A stretch of DNA of 64,000 nt from Isoetes taiwanensis (Eukaryota; Streptophyta; Lycopodiopsida; Isoetales; Isoetaceae): contig JAJEKV010000017.1 in NCBI GenBank assembly GCA_021234155.1, positions 61,152 to 125,151 on the forward strand, read 5' to 3'. The translations under genes were made by a program, and so were the position numbers. The notes under the pieces were generated by a model that did not search any database, had not been told where the DNA came from, and saw only the letters and a list, made by a program, of their open reading frames with translations. Shown here in pieces: positions 10,840 through 21,275 of the stretch (position 1 is its first letter; every line of letters begins with the position of its first letter).

Positions 10840-10860
10840 GCATAGCTGGTGTAGTGGTAT
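10840..10860 (+). pseudogene. tRNA-Gly 5' stub, unit 7
   Basis: Only the first 21 nt of tRNA-Gly remain. GTGGTAT is followed at once by GAACTTGGATG, which normally lies just upstream of tRNA-Arg. The deletion removed about 500 bp. GTAT occurs at both ends of the lost segment, so it looks like a microhomology deletion. Confidence 0.9.
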
Positions 10861-10877
10861 GAACTTGGATGTCTTCT

Positions 10878-10950
10878 GACTTCATGGCCCAATGGATAAG
10901 GCGCCAGTCTACGAAACTGGAGATTCCGGGTTCGACCCCTGGTGAAGTTG
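10878..10950 (+). tRNA. tRNA-Arg (ACG), unit 7
   Basis: Complete 73-nt copy with anticodon ACG. Two changes (CCGGG in the T stem, GAAGTTG at the 3' end) convert pairs to G-U, so folding is kept. The deletion upstream puts it 18 nt after the tRNA-Gly stub, and its usual upstream AT-rich stretch is lost. Confidence 0.85.
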
Positions 10951-11316
10951 CCTTGGGATATTGATTTTCAAATAAGTTACTGGATAGAGTTCAATTTATA
11001 GATTTTGAACGAACATTTGCTTTCTTCTATAGTTCCTTTATAGGTTACGAAACATAGTTCAACTTATAGACTTTGAACAAACATTTTGGTACATCTATAC
11101 GAAACATAGTTAAACTTATAGACTTTGAACAAACATTTTGGTACATCTATAGTTACTTCAGATCTGTTAATGATTGCTAGTAATTTCTGGCTTGATGGAC
11201 ATGACATTTTCTTATGTCATTTTCCTCGGGAGCTATTAATTAAAAATCAAGAAACTTTTCTTTATTAGCTCATTCGATAGCTTCTAATGAATTGGACTAA
11301 CACAATTAGTGAATTA

Positions 11317-13072
11317 CTAGTTAAAAGGTGCCCTTCTTTTTTAGCTAAAATGTAAATGATATCTTTGGAGCAATCATTAAATGGATTCACGCTTTTAAAA
11401 TTAGATAATCAAGAGCATTTGACCACATTTTCCACTTCCCTTACCTTTTCTCTTTCCCTTTTGCCCTTTTTTTTTTTTTTTTTTTTCTATTTTCTATTTT
11501 TTTATTTTTTTCTTTTCCATTATTCCATTTTCCTCATTTCCCTTTTCATTTTTGCTTCCCACTGTTTTTTCCTTTTCTATTTTCCTTCCTTTTCTCAATT
11601 TATGGTTGCCCTTTTTTCGCGTTTCACATTGCCCCCCCTCCCTTTTCCCATTTCCCTCTTCCTCCTTTTCCTTTGGCTTGCCCTTTTTTCCAAGTTTTTC
11701 TTCCCTTTTCCTTTCATTTTCCCTTTCCCTTTCCCTTTTCCCTTTCTTTCTCCCCACCTTTTTTTTTTCCCCTTTTCCCTTCATTTTCCTCCTTTTCCCT
11801 GCCCTTAAGTCTTCCTTTTTTCTAATGCCCTTTTCCTTTTCCTTTCCCCCCCTCTTCCTTTTCCCTTTTTCCATGTCCATTTTCCTTCCTTTTCCCCTTT
11901 CCTCACCTTTTCCCTCTTCACTTTTTTCCCATGTCCCTTTTCTCTTCTATTTTCCCATGCTTTTTTTCGATCCTCTTTTCCCCTTTCTTAACATTTTTCC
12001 TCTTCTTCCTCCTCCCCCCTCCTTTTCCCTCTTTTCCTTCTCTTTTTCTTTTTCTATTTTGCTCTTCCTTTTTGTTCACCTCCCCTTTCTATTTTTCCAT
12101 TTTACCCCCTTTTTGTTCCCCTTTGCCTTTTCTATTTGTTTTTCCATTTTTTTCGTTTGCCTTTCCATTTCCCTCCTGGCTTTTCCCTTTTCTATCTCCC
12201 CTTCATTTTTTTTCCCCTTTTCACATTCCTTTTCCTTTTACCTTTATTTTACTTTTCTCCCATCCCACCCCTTCACTTCCCTTCCCCCCTTCCCCTTTTT
12301 CTTTTTGAATTCTTTTTACCAATGGCCCTTTTCCTTTCTTTTTTCCTCCTCTCCCAACCCTTTCTCTCTTCTTGCTTTTTCCGCCCTTTTTTTCCTTCCA
12401 TTTCCCTCTCGTCGCCTCCTTTTCTTTTATTTTTCCTTTTCTTTTTTTCTCATGTTTTTTTTTTTTTGCTTCCTTTATTTCTCTCCTTTTTTTGATGCCC
12501 TTTCTTCCTTCCCTGTAGTCTTTTTCCTTACCTTTCCTCCATACGTGTTCTTTTTCCTTTTCCCTTTTCTCCTGTCCTCCCCTTTCTCTCTTCCTTTTTA
12601 GCTTCTCTTTTCCTCCTTTTCTCTTTCTCTTTTCCCCATGCCCTTTTCCCTTTTCCCTTTTCCTTCCTTTCCTTCGCTTTTTGCCCTTTTCCTTCGCTTT
12701 TCTACCTTTCATCACCCTTTTTCCTTCCGGTGTCTTTTTTGATCTCCCCCTTCCCCCTTTCTCTTCCCTTTACCTTTTCCATGCCCTTTGCTTTTCCTTT
12801 CCATTTTCCCTTTCCCTTTTTCCTCCCTTTTCTTTTTCTAGGTTTTTCCCCTCTCTTTTCCTTTTTTCCTTTTCCCTTCCCTTTCCTTTTCCTTTTCCCT
12901 TCAACCCCTTTAAATCATCGGATTTGCGCCGTCGTATTGAAGCAGCGATCAAGATTAAATTTTGGTTGAAAACACGCACACGTCATCTTCAAGTTGATCC
13001 ATCAAATCCTCAACCGTCCGTCTAGGGCTGCCATTCACAACAGGACATCTGGTATAATTTTATAATATAAGA
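11317..13072 (-). mobile_element. Non-autonomous Helitron 3 with purine-rich core
   Basis: In minus-strand sense it starts TCTTATATTATAAAATTATA at 13072 and ends CTAG at 11317. Host A11316 and T13073 join to recreate GTGAATTATGAGCACGTGTG, found uninterrupted in sister units (A7582|T7583). Its core is again a ~1.5 kb homopurine tract in the sense strand. It is more diverged than Helitrons 1 and 2, and its 3' hairpin is weak (AAGG-GCA-CCTT). No coding capacity for transposition is visible. Confidence 0.88.
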
Positions 13073-13128
13073 TGAGCACGTGTGATAAATTATTTCAGCG
13101 TTTTATTATAGTGGTTAACTTTTTGTGT

Positions 13129-13202
13129 GCATAGCTGGTGTAGTGGTATCATAGTACCCTCCTACCAGTCTTGACCAAGGTTCGATTCACAGCTGTAATG
13201 CA
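13129..13202 (+). pseudogene. tRNA-Gly pseudogene, unit 8
   Basis: The first 33 nt match tRNA-Gly, but the 3' half is altered (CTACCAGTCTTGACCAAGG, then GGTTCGATTCACAG), breaking the anticodon stem, T stem and acceptor. The B box keeps GGTTCGATTC. The unit behind it lacks most of its spacer and its tRNA-Arg. Confidence 0.85.
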
Positions 13203-13330
13203 GTCTTTTTTTTGCGGGGAAAGAAAATAGGGGAAAAAATACTTATTATTTTATCTTTCTTGAAAATATGAGGCATCTTATCATAAACTTGGTAAAAAAA
13301 TCAATATGCAACCTCTCATAAGCAGTTTCA

Positions 13331-15476
13331 TTAAATATGGACAATACTGAATTGTGGACTTTTTATAAAAAGAGGCGGCCGATACACTAACATATCCCAC
13401 TTTCACATAAAGCAACAAGTGTAGGAATCTTGATAGTGTTTGGTAGCTTCTTCTTATTGAAGGACTCCAAGCGTGAGTCGATACTCTCTATCTCAATGCG
13501 GTCACTAATCGGCCTCCATCTCTTCTTCCAACAATTTGACATAGTTGGTGGGAACACACAGTTCCCTAGCGTGGATGAAGCTCCCACCAAGTGACTCGAT
13601 AATCTCGAAGTTGTCTTTCTTATCATCCATTTGGGGTTCCTCATGGCATACCCTAGCCATGTTGGGCACAAGACATCATCGGTGGCGCCAATACAAACAT
13701 GCCCTTCTTCAAATCCTTGAAGGATTGAATTAGAATGCAGGGCTTATCCTTCAATGGACCAACATAAGCGGGGTGATGGTTACCCAATTGGCTCCACCCG
13801 CGGCCACCACATCCGAATGCGTCAAGTCTATCACGCCTGGTGCGACGAAAGTCTCGTGGGACCTTCCACGTTGGTGATGTTACGGATGCTCCAATAGTCC
13901 CATCAATATTCAATTATCGCGTAGTAGAATTCTTAACGTATATTTGGCGTCTACGGTGTGCCCTTCTTGTTCGTCGAGCATGCGACCAATGGAGGATATG
14001 CTTATGGATCTTGTTTGGGCTGACCAATGTCTTTCCCCAGGAGCTCTTAGGTGCTAGCATCTTGATTTCGGATGGCATTGGGGTTTTCCATCCTCCTTCT
14101 TTTCCACATTCTTATTCCACCAGCGGGTAGCCTATCCGCGAGCGTGGGGCAGGCCTTATGGTACATGGCCGAGGCTTGTCACCATTCATAGCAAACATAA
14201 AGGTTGATTTTATCAATGTATCTTCCCATCATGGGATATGCCCTTCTATGAAACCTTTCCAACGGAACCTTATGAACAAGATATGGCGGCGGCTTGTTGA
14301 GATTGCACGTATGAAATTCATACCAACTTCGGGCATGGTTAGCGCCGGCTTTCCTCAAGGTAGATGAAAAATTACCAAACATAGCATCTATATCATCATG
14401 TATGGCGGGCATCATAAAACCTAACTCAATCTCCTCGAAAACACCCGGATATACAAGGTATGAAAGATATGAGAATACATACCTATTTTTGTTTTGTCAG
14501 GATGCATTGTCTAGTTGCAACATCAATTTGCGAGGGAGGCGCTTCAATGAGGGTCCCTCGGGTTGAGGGATGGCAAGCGGGGATGCTCTTCCCGCGGCGA
14601 CAACTTGGATGCTAAGCTTGATGGTGTCACGTGAAGGCCCTTGCCCAATCTGGGTCAAGGATCGGACTATGCAAGATGGCCTCCCGCAAACTCATTAGTG
14701 ACTCCAACCTTTTTCGAATACTATTCAAGGAACCTACGTGGAAGTTGGAGCTGAGTCGACCACGAATCAAAGCAAAATTTCCATAGCACCTCTCCCATGG
14801 TAGGTAGGTGAGTGCAAGTGGGCCAACTTGAAGTTTTAGCTTATCTAGTCTCCAAAGAGACTTCGCGGAATCGAACAACTTTGGAATCATAGTCTTTGCC
14901 TCGATCCATTTTGTCGTGAATGATACATACATAGTCTCGGAGGATGCCCTGTGGGATAACATATCCATGACCCGATCTTCAAGTGGTCGATTGTCGCTCT
15001 AGTCGATGTGCCCTTCTCTCGATCATGCAATATTCTCCTTCAAATTTCATCCTTAGTCTTCAAGCGGCCTGATGCGGATAACCTCCCAAGTGTCACTTGG
15101 AGAATGCATTCTTCTTAGCAAGCGACGTCCTTGACTCTACGTCTCCATCGCCCTATGAAACACATCTGAGATACCGCCTCTTGCTTTGTGGAGTGCCATG
15201 GCTTCCTTCGAGAATGCGTGTACCGTAAACATAGTGCAACTTCCTCCACGTTTTTCTAATCCCATCATCATTCCTTTACTTGAGGTAAGGATTCAATTTT
15301 CCTTCACAAACATGGAAAAAATAGGCCTCCGAGACCAAGGTCTGCAGACGTTTCATACTGAATTGCCATGCTCGACCTTCGAGCACAAAGCCGGAATTCC
15401 GCCTTCCACTTGAGATATCAGGCTTTGAAACCCAAGACCAAGGTACCAAGTTCTCTCCCCTTTCGACGCGCTTTGC
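13331..15476. other. Unidentified degenerate sequence, possibly coding on the minus strand
   Basis: No recognisable gene. Minus-strand frames at 13671-13387, 13913-13653, 14415-14179 and 14968-14627 are of modest length, lie near one another and have ordinary amino-acid composition, which suggests a decayed protein, perhaps of a DNA transposon. I could match no domain or catalytic motif. Stops and frame changes interrupt it throughout. Confidence 0.3.
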
Positions 15477-15840
15477 AGCGGTGTTGCAAAAATTTCGTAT
15501 TTTGAAAAAGGATCCATTCGCATCGCATTTCTTTATCGCACGTATTTTAAAAATACTCCTAACGCTTTTTTTAAATACTACTTGTTTTTCCCATTAGTAA
15601 ACTTGCACTTACCAAGAATCAAGAACGGGCCTCTTAGATAGCAAACTAACATGCTAACCAACTTCCCTACAGGAGTTTTATGTTTTTATTTCATCGCTTT
15701 ATTCTATTTAAACACATTTTTTTTATTTTAAAAAATACTCCAAACGTCTTAATACGATGGCTGAAAAAAAAAACATATTTTTAAAAATACGCATCAAAGA
15801 CGCGATTTGCATTTGCAGATGCATCGTCGACAACACCGCT
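15477..15840. mobile_element. MITE-like element with AGCGGTGTTG terminal inverted repeats
   Basis: A 364-bp AT-rich segment starts AGCGGTGTTG and ends CAACACCGCT, a perfect 10-bp inverted repeat. Weaker inverted similarity continues inward: both sides carry CG-rich then TTTTAAAAATA motifs. TGC flanks both ends and could be a 3-bp target duplication. It has no coding capacity. The short terminal repeats resemble hAT or PIF-type MITEs, but the TGC flank fits neither well, so I leave the superfamily open. Confidence 0.6.
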
Positions 15841-16804
15841 TGCAAGAGCCGATGTGCCTTTTACCCTTTGATTGTTGCCTAACATATCATACACAAAAGT
15901 GGTCTGTCACTCGATTTCATGGCGAAGGCATGTTTATAGCTTTGATCCCACCGGATTTCTCACAACATCTCTGCTTATAACACATGGTCTTCCTATACCT
16001 CAAGATGGCTTTATTGGTTGTTGGCCAGATCTATCTTTGGAGGCCTTGATGCTTTTCTTTGGCTGACGGAATGGAAGGTGTATTTCGCTTCTCAGATCTG
16101 AGGATGCTTCTCAAGCTCCGAGCCCCGGCCGGATGTGGTGTCATGTTGTTCCAATCGTGCTACACTAAAATTTCCGATACCTTCACCCCACAAACACTAA
16201 CTAAATCATTATTCCACCTCAAAAGCATGCCCTTTTTAGGTATTGTCAAACATGCCCGACACCGAAGTTCACACCTACGGGGGGGGAAATCAAGAATCGT
16301 GACACTCCTACGGTCTTCATACCCAAGAAGGTCACATTGCATACGTCACGGACCAGGTGAAGGATATAAATCCCTTGACTGCGGGGATGGCAAAGACAAG
16401 AGTGATAAATGGCCTCTCAATAGTGTGTACCTAGTTAGCGACATAGTGTCCGGCTCTTGCTTCCCACTTTCGTTGTCTTTGATGCTGATGGCACGCCCGC
16501 GACATTGGAGTCCCGAACATCACTTTCCTCCAGAGAATGAAGGTGATACCACCTAAGGTTCTCTTGGATCCGAGTAGGCCAACAGAGAACATGATGGCCC
16601 TCAAACCTATGAACACCAACACTCACAAGTCCATTTGGGATGTCTTTGAAGTGGCATCTCTCCATGGCTCCTATGGCTCCTTTGGCAATAGGCCATCTTT
16701 GAATAGGTACACCTCACTGCACAAAGAAGAAATGAATTCGTTGATCGCCAAAGTTTTAGCGAGATGGTCCTTACCTTAAATTGGGCACTACCAATTTCCT
16801 CCTA
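15841..16804. other. Unidentified sequence
   Basis: Short overlapping frames occur on both strands (165 codons on plus at 16059-16556; 76 codons on minus at 16665-16435), none with a motif I recognise. No repeats, RNA genes or terminal structures seen. Confidence 0.3.
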
Positions 16805-17245
16805 TTATGTCGAGAAAGATAACTATGTATCATTTATGAAAGCACCATGTGATGGCAAATTGGTAGGGTGCCCATTACAACTGCTATGGAGCACTACAAG
16901 AAGGAGAAATTGGGCCCAATTTCACCTAAGAACAAAGATGCAACGGTAGCAAATTGGAGCCCAATTTCACCTCCTTCGAGACCAGGAGGGAAGCCCACCC
17001 AATTTCACCTACTAAGGAACACCGCAACAGCCGACATTTCCAGTTGTTCCTTGGCGATTGAAATTGGGCTACCAATTGAAAAGTGGTGTCCTAGGAGTTG
17101 AAATTGGGCGCAACAACTTGCTATGGATCTTTCTATAGTGAAAGTGGCCAATTTCATGCTCCTTGTAGTGCTCCATAGCCCAATTTGCCATCACATGGTG
17201 CTTTACAAATGATACATGGTTAGTCTTTTCATGTATGGGTCTATC
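16805..17245. repeat. Long imperfect inverted repeat with CACTACAAG inner ends
   Basis: The left arm (about 16805-16903) contains GCACCATGTGATGGCAAATT and GCTATGGAGCACTACAAG. The right arm (about 17160-17232) contains their reverse complements. Between them lie several copies of CCCAATTTCACC / AAATTGGGC. CACTACAAG is the usual start of plant CACTA transposons, yet the pairing continues outside it and no 3-bp target duplication is present. This is therefore either two facing element ends or a fold-back remnant. Confidence 0.6.
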
Positions 17246-17724
17246 TCGCCCATACATAGTTTCCTAGGAATCAAACTACCCTACTTGGCCCAGACATCTA
17301 CACGGGTATGAAATCGATTTGCTAACCTTATTTTGGAATAAAATATGGCCATTCGTGATCTACAGGATGTATAATTGGGTTGTAACGGGGCCCGGCTTCC
17401 ATGCTACCCAACATAGAATGTAGGCTCACGCCGGTTATGTTGGGGACCGGACATACATCTCAAATCTTCTATTTATTTCTCAAATCTCATCAATAATGTT
17501 CTATACCTATCCGGGCATCTTAAAATCACATGCAACCTACGGTGGCAAATAATAAACGTAAAACCAAAAGAAATTTACCTTTGGTGAATCGTGACGCCAT
17601 CCATTTGGAGAAGTAGCCAAGAATGTGGGAGAACGAAAAACTTGTCACCCGCTAAAGCCGGGGAGAGTATTTCAAAGTTCAATTCTCCAACTAAAGTTTG
17701 ATTGGTGGGTGGAGCGCGTAATAT
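17246..17724. other. Unidentified sequence
   Basis: I see no gene, RNA or repeat here. It separates the inverted repeat from the minisatellite at 17725. Confidence 0.3.
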
Positions 17725-17925
17725 ATATTCAAATTCAAATTGGAGGGGCGGGCCGTGATTTCAAATCAAATTGTGGCGGGCGGGCGTGATTTGAAATTCA
17801 AATTAAGCAAGGGCCCGTATTCTTTAATTCAAATTGGAAGCAAGGGCCCATATTTTTAAATTCAAATTGGGGCGAGGAAGGGGGGCGTATTTTTAAATTC
17901 AAATTAGGCGAGGCGGGCATTTAAT
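17725..17925 (+). repeat. Minisatellite built on AAATTCAAATT plus G-rich spacer
   Basis: About five degenerate copies, 36-48 bp apart, of AAATTCAAATT followed by a G-rich segment such as GGGGCGAGG or AAGCAAGGGCCC and then TATTTTT. Such alternating AT/GC motif clusters are common near the ends of plant DNA transposons, but none is identified here. Confidence 0.7.
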
Positions 17926-18559
17926 GTTTGGGTCATTTAAAGTCTCTTTTTATTGTTATTTCTTTTGGTCTATATATAGTTCAAACGGTCTATTTTAAGA
18001 CACTTCATTTGCATGGCTGCCACTTGTCATTCATTAGTTGTTCAATCTCATCACCCATTCCTAACCGCTTGCTCATTCATTTGAGATTCTTCTTTGCACC
18101 TATCGACTTGAGAGTGATTGCGCACGCGCCTATCGACTTCAAAGTGATTGACGCGCAACTATCGCCTCTCTTGTGATTGCGCCTGTGTTTCGATTCTTCT
18201 AAGCTGACCAGCCCGAAGCCAGCCCCACTTGGTTTCATGGAAAACGACCCTTGAAGGAAGGAAAAGGTAGTGCTTTTATGTTTAAGTTTAGTTTATTATA
18301 TTATTGCATTTGAGCCATCGGCCATAAGCGGTCCACCTAAATGAAATTCTCGGCTATCCTACATCCATCGGGTTTTGGTTTCTATGCTTGTAAACCTTCC
18401 GGGCGGGCTTGGCCTCTTTGTTTGTGACTTAGTACATCGAAATTTGTGTCCTCTGCACCAAATAACCCTCTACATCCACACCTCTTCCGCTTCCATGCTT
18501 ATAAACCTACTCACGGGTGTCTCCAAACCGGCCTGACCGGTTCGCGGGTCTTTGCTTTG
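17926..18559. other. Unidentified sequence between two minisatellites
   Basis: Short frames only. Near 18090-18180 a small repeat is visible (GCGCCTATCGACTT and variants, three times). No gene recognised. Confidence 0.3.
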
Positions 18560-19190
18560 CTAACCTCCTGCAGTGCAGCAAATTGGGCCAAATTGTCTCC
18601 TCATGCCTCTGTTGCTCCATCCAAACCTCCTCAAGGGTGCCAAACGGGCGGGCGCCCAATTTGGAACCCCTCCGCCCGTCCTGGCAAGCTCAGGTATGGC
18701 AAATTCCCGGCAGCCCCAATTTGTCTCCTCATGCCTCTATTCCTCCATCCAAACCTCCTCCAGGGGTCTCCAACGGGCGGGCACCCAATTTGGACCCTCC
18801 GCCCATCTCAGGTTTTGCTAACCTCCTGCTCTCGCAAACAGCGGCGCTCAATTTGTCTTCTCTTGCCTACCTGTTCCTCCAGTAATCCTCCCTAGGGTGC
18901 CAAATTGGCAGCGCCCAATTTGGGACCTCCGCCCGCCATCTGTGCTTTTACTTTAACCTCCCTGCTCACGGCCAAATAAATTGGCGCCCAATTTGTCTTC
19001 GCCCAATCCTCCACGGAGTGCCAAATTGGGCGGGCCCATTTGAACCCTCCGCCCGGCGTGTAGCTTGTTATCCTCCTGCTCACGGCCGTGGTGGCGCCCA
19101 ATTTGTCTGCCTCTGTTCCTCTTGCCTCTTCTTTCCTCCGTTCACGCATGCAAACCTCCTCACGGGGTGGTGGCAAATGTCGAGGCACTA
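18560..19190 (+). repeat. ~130-bp tandem repeat carrying CCAAATTGGG/GCCCAATTTG motifs
   Basis: About four and a half degenerate units with anchors AATTTGTCTCCTCATGCCTC near 18595 and 18721, then variants near 18854, 18992 and 19104 (steps of roughly 110-136 bp). Each unit contains one or two copies of GGGCGGGCGCCCAATTTGG-like sequence, in places forming the palindrome CAAATTGGCGCCCAATTTG. Open frames across this block are a by-product of its repeats. Confidence 0.75.
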
Positions 19191-20934
19191 ATTTGGCACC
19201 CTCTTTGCCTCTATTCTTGCCTTTAAAACCCTCCGTTTCTCCCTACCTTGTTTCAATGCTTGCATACACTACTAATGGGATTAATGAATGATGTTATGCG
19301 GCACCCATGGCGAGAACTAAACAACCGTGACGGTAGGCCTCAGATTGCCTCCGATGGCATTTCATTTGCGGCAAAGGAAACAGAGGCGGGCATTGATTCA
19401 ATGGTATTGAAGTCGTCCCGAGCTAATGACTAATGTAGCCGACAAGTTTTCATGGTGCATAGAGGTAGGCCCAATCCACCGGCTCGCTAATAAATCATCT
19501 CAAGGATCGCGGCTTATACTTTGGCCGAGCGGGATTAGGAAGACACGGAATCTTGGTATCGCGAATTGACATGGAGCACCGAGGTTTGGCGAGATAGATC
19601 TTGTCGTGGAAGGCGTGTTTGATAAGTCATTCCGGGGATACAGTTACCCTTTTGAGACTTACGATCTCCTTTAATGCATGCAAGCATCAGCATCGAGGCT
19701 CCACATTCGCGGTGGGTCCAAGGGTCGGGTCCGCTTCTACGAAAAGCCTTGAAAGATCCTGGACTCACCAAGCGGGGAGACATTGTAGATAGGTTTAACA
19801 CGGTTAGGCGGTGCATACTAGATCATAAACGAATCGATCAAAGGCCCTTTTTACGAATATCATGGGAAGAACCAACCAAAGGTCTATGACGCTTTGGTTG
19901 AGGTCGCTAAGTATGGAGTTCCTAGGAAGAATGATTCGACGGAAGGGCGCGAGAGAAGCCAACATCTGCGGTCCTCAAAAAAAAGATGTTCTTAAAAGAA
20001 AGATCGTAAACAACAACCAGCAAATTGATGCTTGGTGGTATCGCGGGAACATCCGTAGTTCGGGACCTGCTGCGTTCGATCACGTGGAGGTATTATCGGC
20101 GGTCCCACAAACGCAAGCAAGAAAACGAAATTGACCTTACGAGGCTATAGCTTCCTCGTCGAAGAAAAAGAAGAGATTCGACTCCTCCATCCACGCCAGA
20201 TGGATCCAGATGGGGAGTTCGGCAGGGGACGAACTCGGAGGAAGATGACCAGGCAAATTGTTAAGTGCTTTCGACATCTGGCGGGCCTTGACCCAGAAAG
20301 CAGAGACGTGGAGCTGTCACAAAGTGCATTGATCAACATTAAGCACGGGGAAAGGATCTATCCTCTTGGAATTGATTTTCAAATAGAGGTGGATATATTT
20401 AAAATGCATCAAACACCTGAAATATGACCTGCAGGGGTCATCGGCCCTGAACATGTGGATACACTCTCATTTAATCGTTTGTTAATGTCGATGCATCCAC
20501 CTTCAGCGATGTTGTACCCTTTGACCCGCATTAATCAACGTGCCGGTGGAAGAAGGGCGGCGATTTGGAAAATGCACGAATGCGGATTGTAAATGGCAAT
20601 CACACCCATCAGTTGCCCAAATTCTGTTAATCGTGCCCCCGATCGGCCCCGCGTAAAGGGCTCATCGAAAGATCTCATCTTTTCTTCTATGCTAAAAGAA
20701 AATGTCGCGTCTTTGGCGTGGAACCTCACTCCCATCGAATATGAAGGTTAGCCGGAGAGCAACGATATCACAAAGAATACCATCCATCGGGATGTTTGTT
20801 TGAAAGCAAATCAAAGAACTAAGAAATCAATGGGCAATCTATGGAAGTCAAGAAGGGGGAAAGCGTGGACTATCCCAAGATAGCATATTCGATATTCGAT
20901 TGAAGTTCTAATTGTTTTGTAGTTTTTTTTTTCT
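19191..20934 (+). other. Unidentified region with one longer plus-strand frame
   Basis: Plus-strand frames at 19862-20134 and 20131-20427 follow each other closely. The second (98 codons) is charged and contains LDPESRDVELSQSALINIKH. I recognise no family. Positioned between two minisatellites that share a motif, it may be the interior of one decayed DNA transposon, but I see no transposase signature. Confidence 0.25.
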
Positions 20935-21275
20935 CATCAAATTGGCGCCAATTTGGGAGCCTCATGTGTATATGCATGTTAAATTGCACCCCCTTGGCCA
21001 TCAAATTCAAGGCCCAATTTGAGAGACCTTGTGCATTCACCCCTAATTTGGACCCCATTGGCCATCAAATTTGGCGCCAATTTGAGAGGCCTCCTGTGCA
21101 TTCACCATGTTAACTTGCGTCCCCTTGGTCATCAAATTGGGCGGGCCCAATTTGGGAAGGCCTGTGCACTCACATACTTAAATTGCACCCCTAGCCCATC
21201 AAATTGGGTGGCGCCCAATTTGAGAGACCTCTGTGCACTCACCCTGTTAAATTGCACCCCCTTGGCCCCATGTGC
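20935..21275 (+). repeat. 64-67 bp tandem repeat with CAAATTGGGCGCCCAATTTG palindromes
   Basis: Units start CATCAAATTGG at 20935, 20999, 21063, 21130 and 21197, with a partial sixth. Each consists of a near-palindrome of the CAAATTGGGCGCCCAATTTG type, then GAGAGACCTNTGTGCA-like sequence and TTAAATTGCACCCC. The palindrome core is shared with the array at 18560-19190, although the rest of the unit is different. Confidence 0.85.

Larger units (their letters stand above)
2379..13330 (+). repeat. tRNA-Gly/tRNA-Arg tandem array, block A (8 units)
   Basis: Eight head-to-tail units begin at tRNA-Gly positions 2424, 5428, 6508, 7668, 8684, 9719, 10840 and 13129. Subtracting the Helitron in unit 1 gives periods of 1081, 1080, 1160, 1016, 1035 and 1121 bp. 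Each unit runs: tRNA-Gly, a ~460 bp AT-rich spacer, tRNA-Arg, a tail with a 52-bp direct repeat and in some units an 83-bp duplication, then an AT-rich stretch leading to the next tRNA-Gly. The spacer contains ATTGGAT-AA-ATCCAAT, a short perfect hairpin, and GTGATA...TATCAC. Unit 7 has an internal deletion. Unit 8 ends about 13330 in unrelated DNA after losing most of its spacer. Spacers are very similar between units, which implies recent expansion or ongoing conversion. Confidence 0.95.

Noticed and set aside
5428..10950. CRISPR-like array
   Set aside because: Units are over 1 kb with tRNA genes and imperfect spacers in a eukaryotic context; there are no short repeat-spacer units.
16893..17172. 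A simple 280-bp CACTA MITE
   Set aside because: The flanks (GAG left, CTC right) are not a direct duplication, and inverted homology runs on beyond the supposed ends.
19307..19330. Histone H3-like start MARTKQ
   Set aside because: A stop follows after seven codons and no frame nearby continues the H3 sequence. Chance match.
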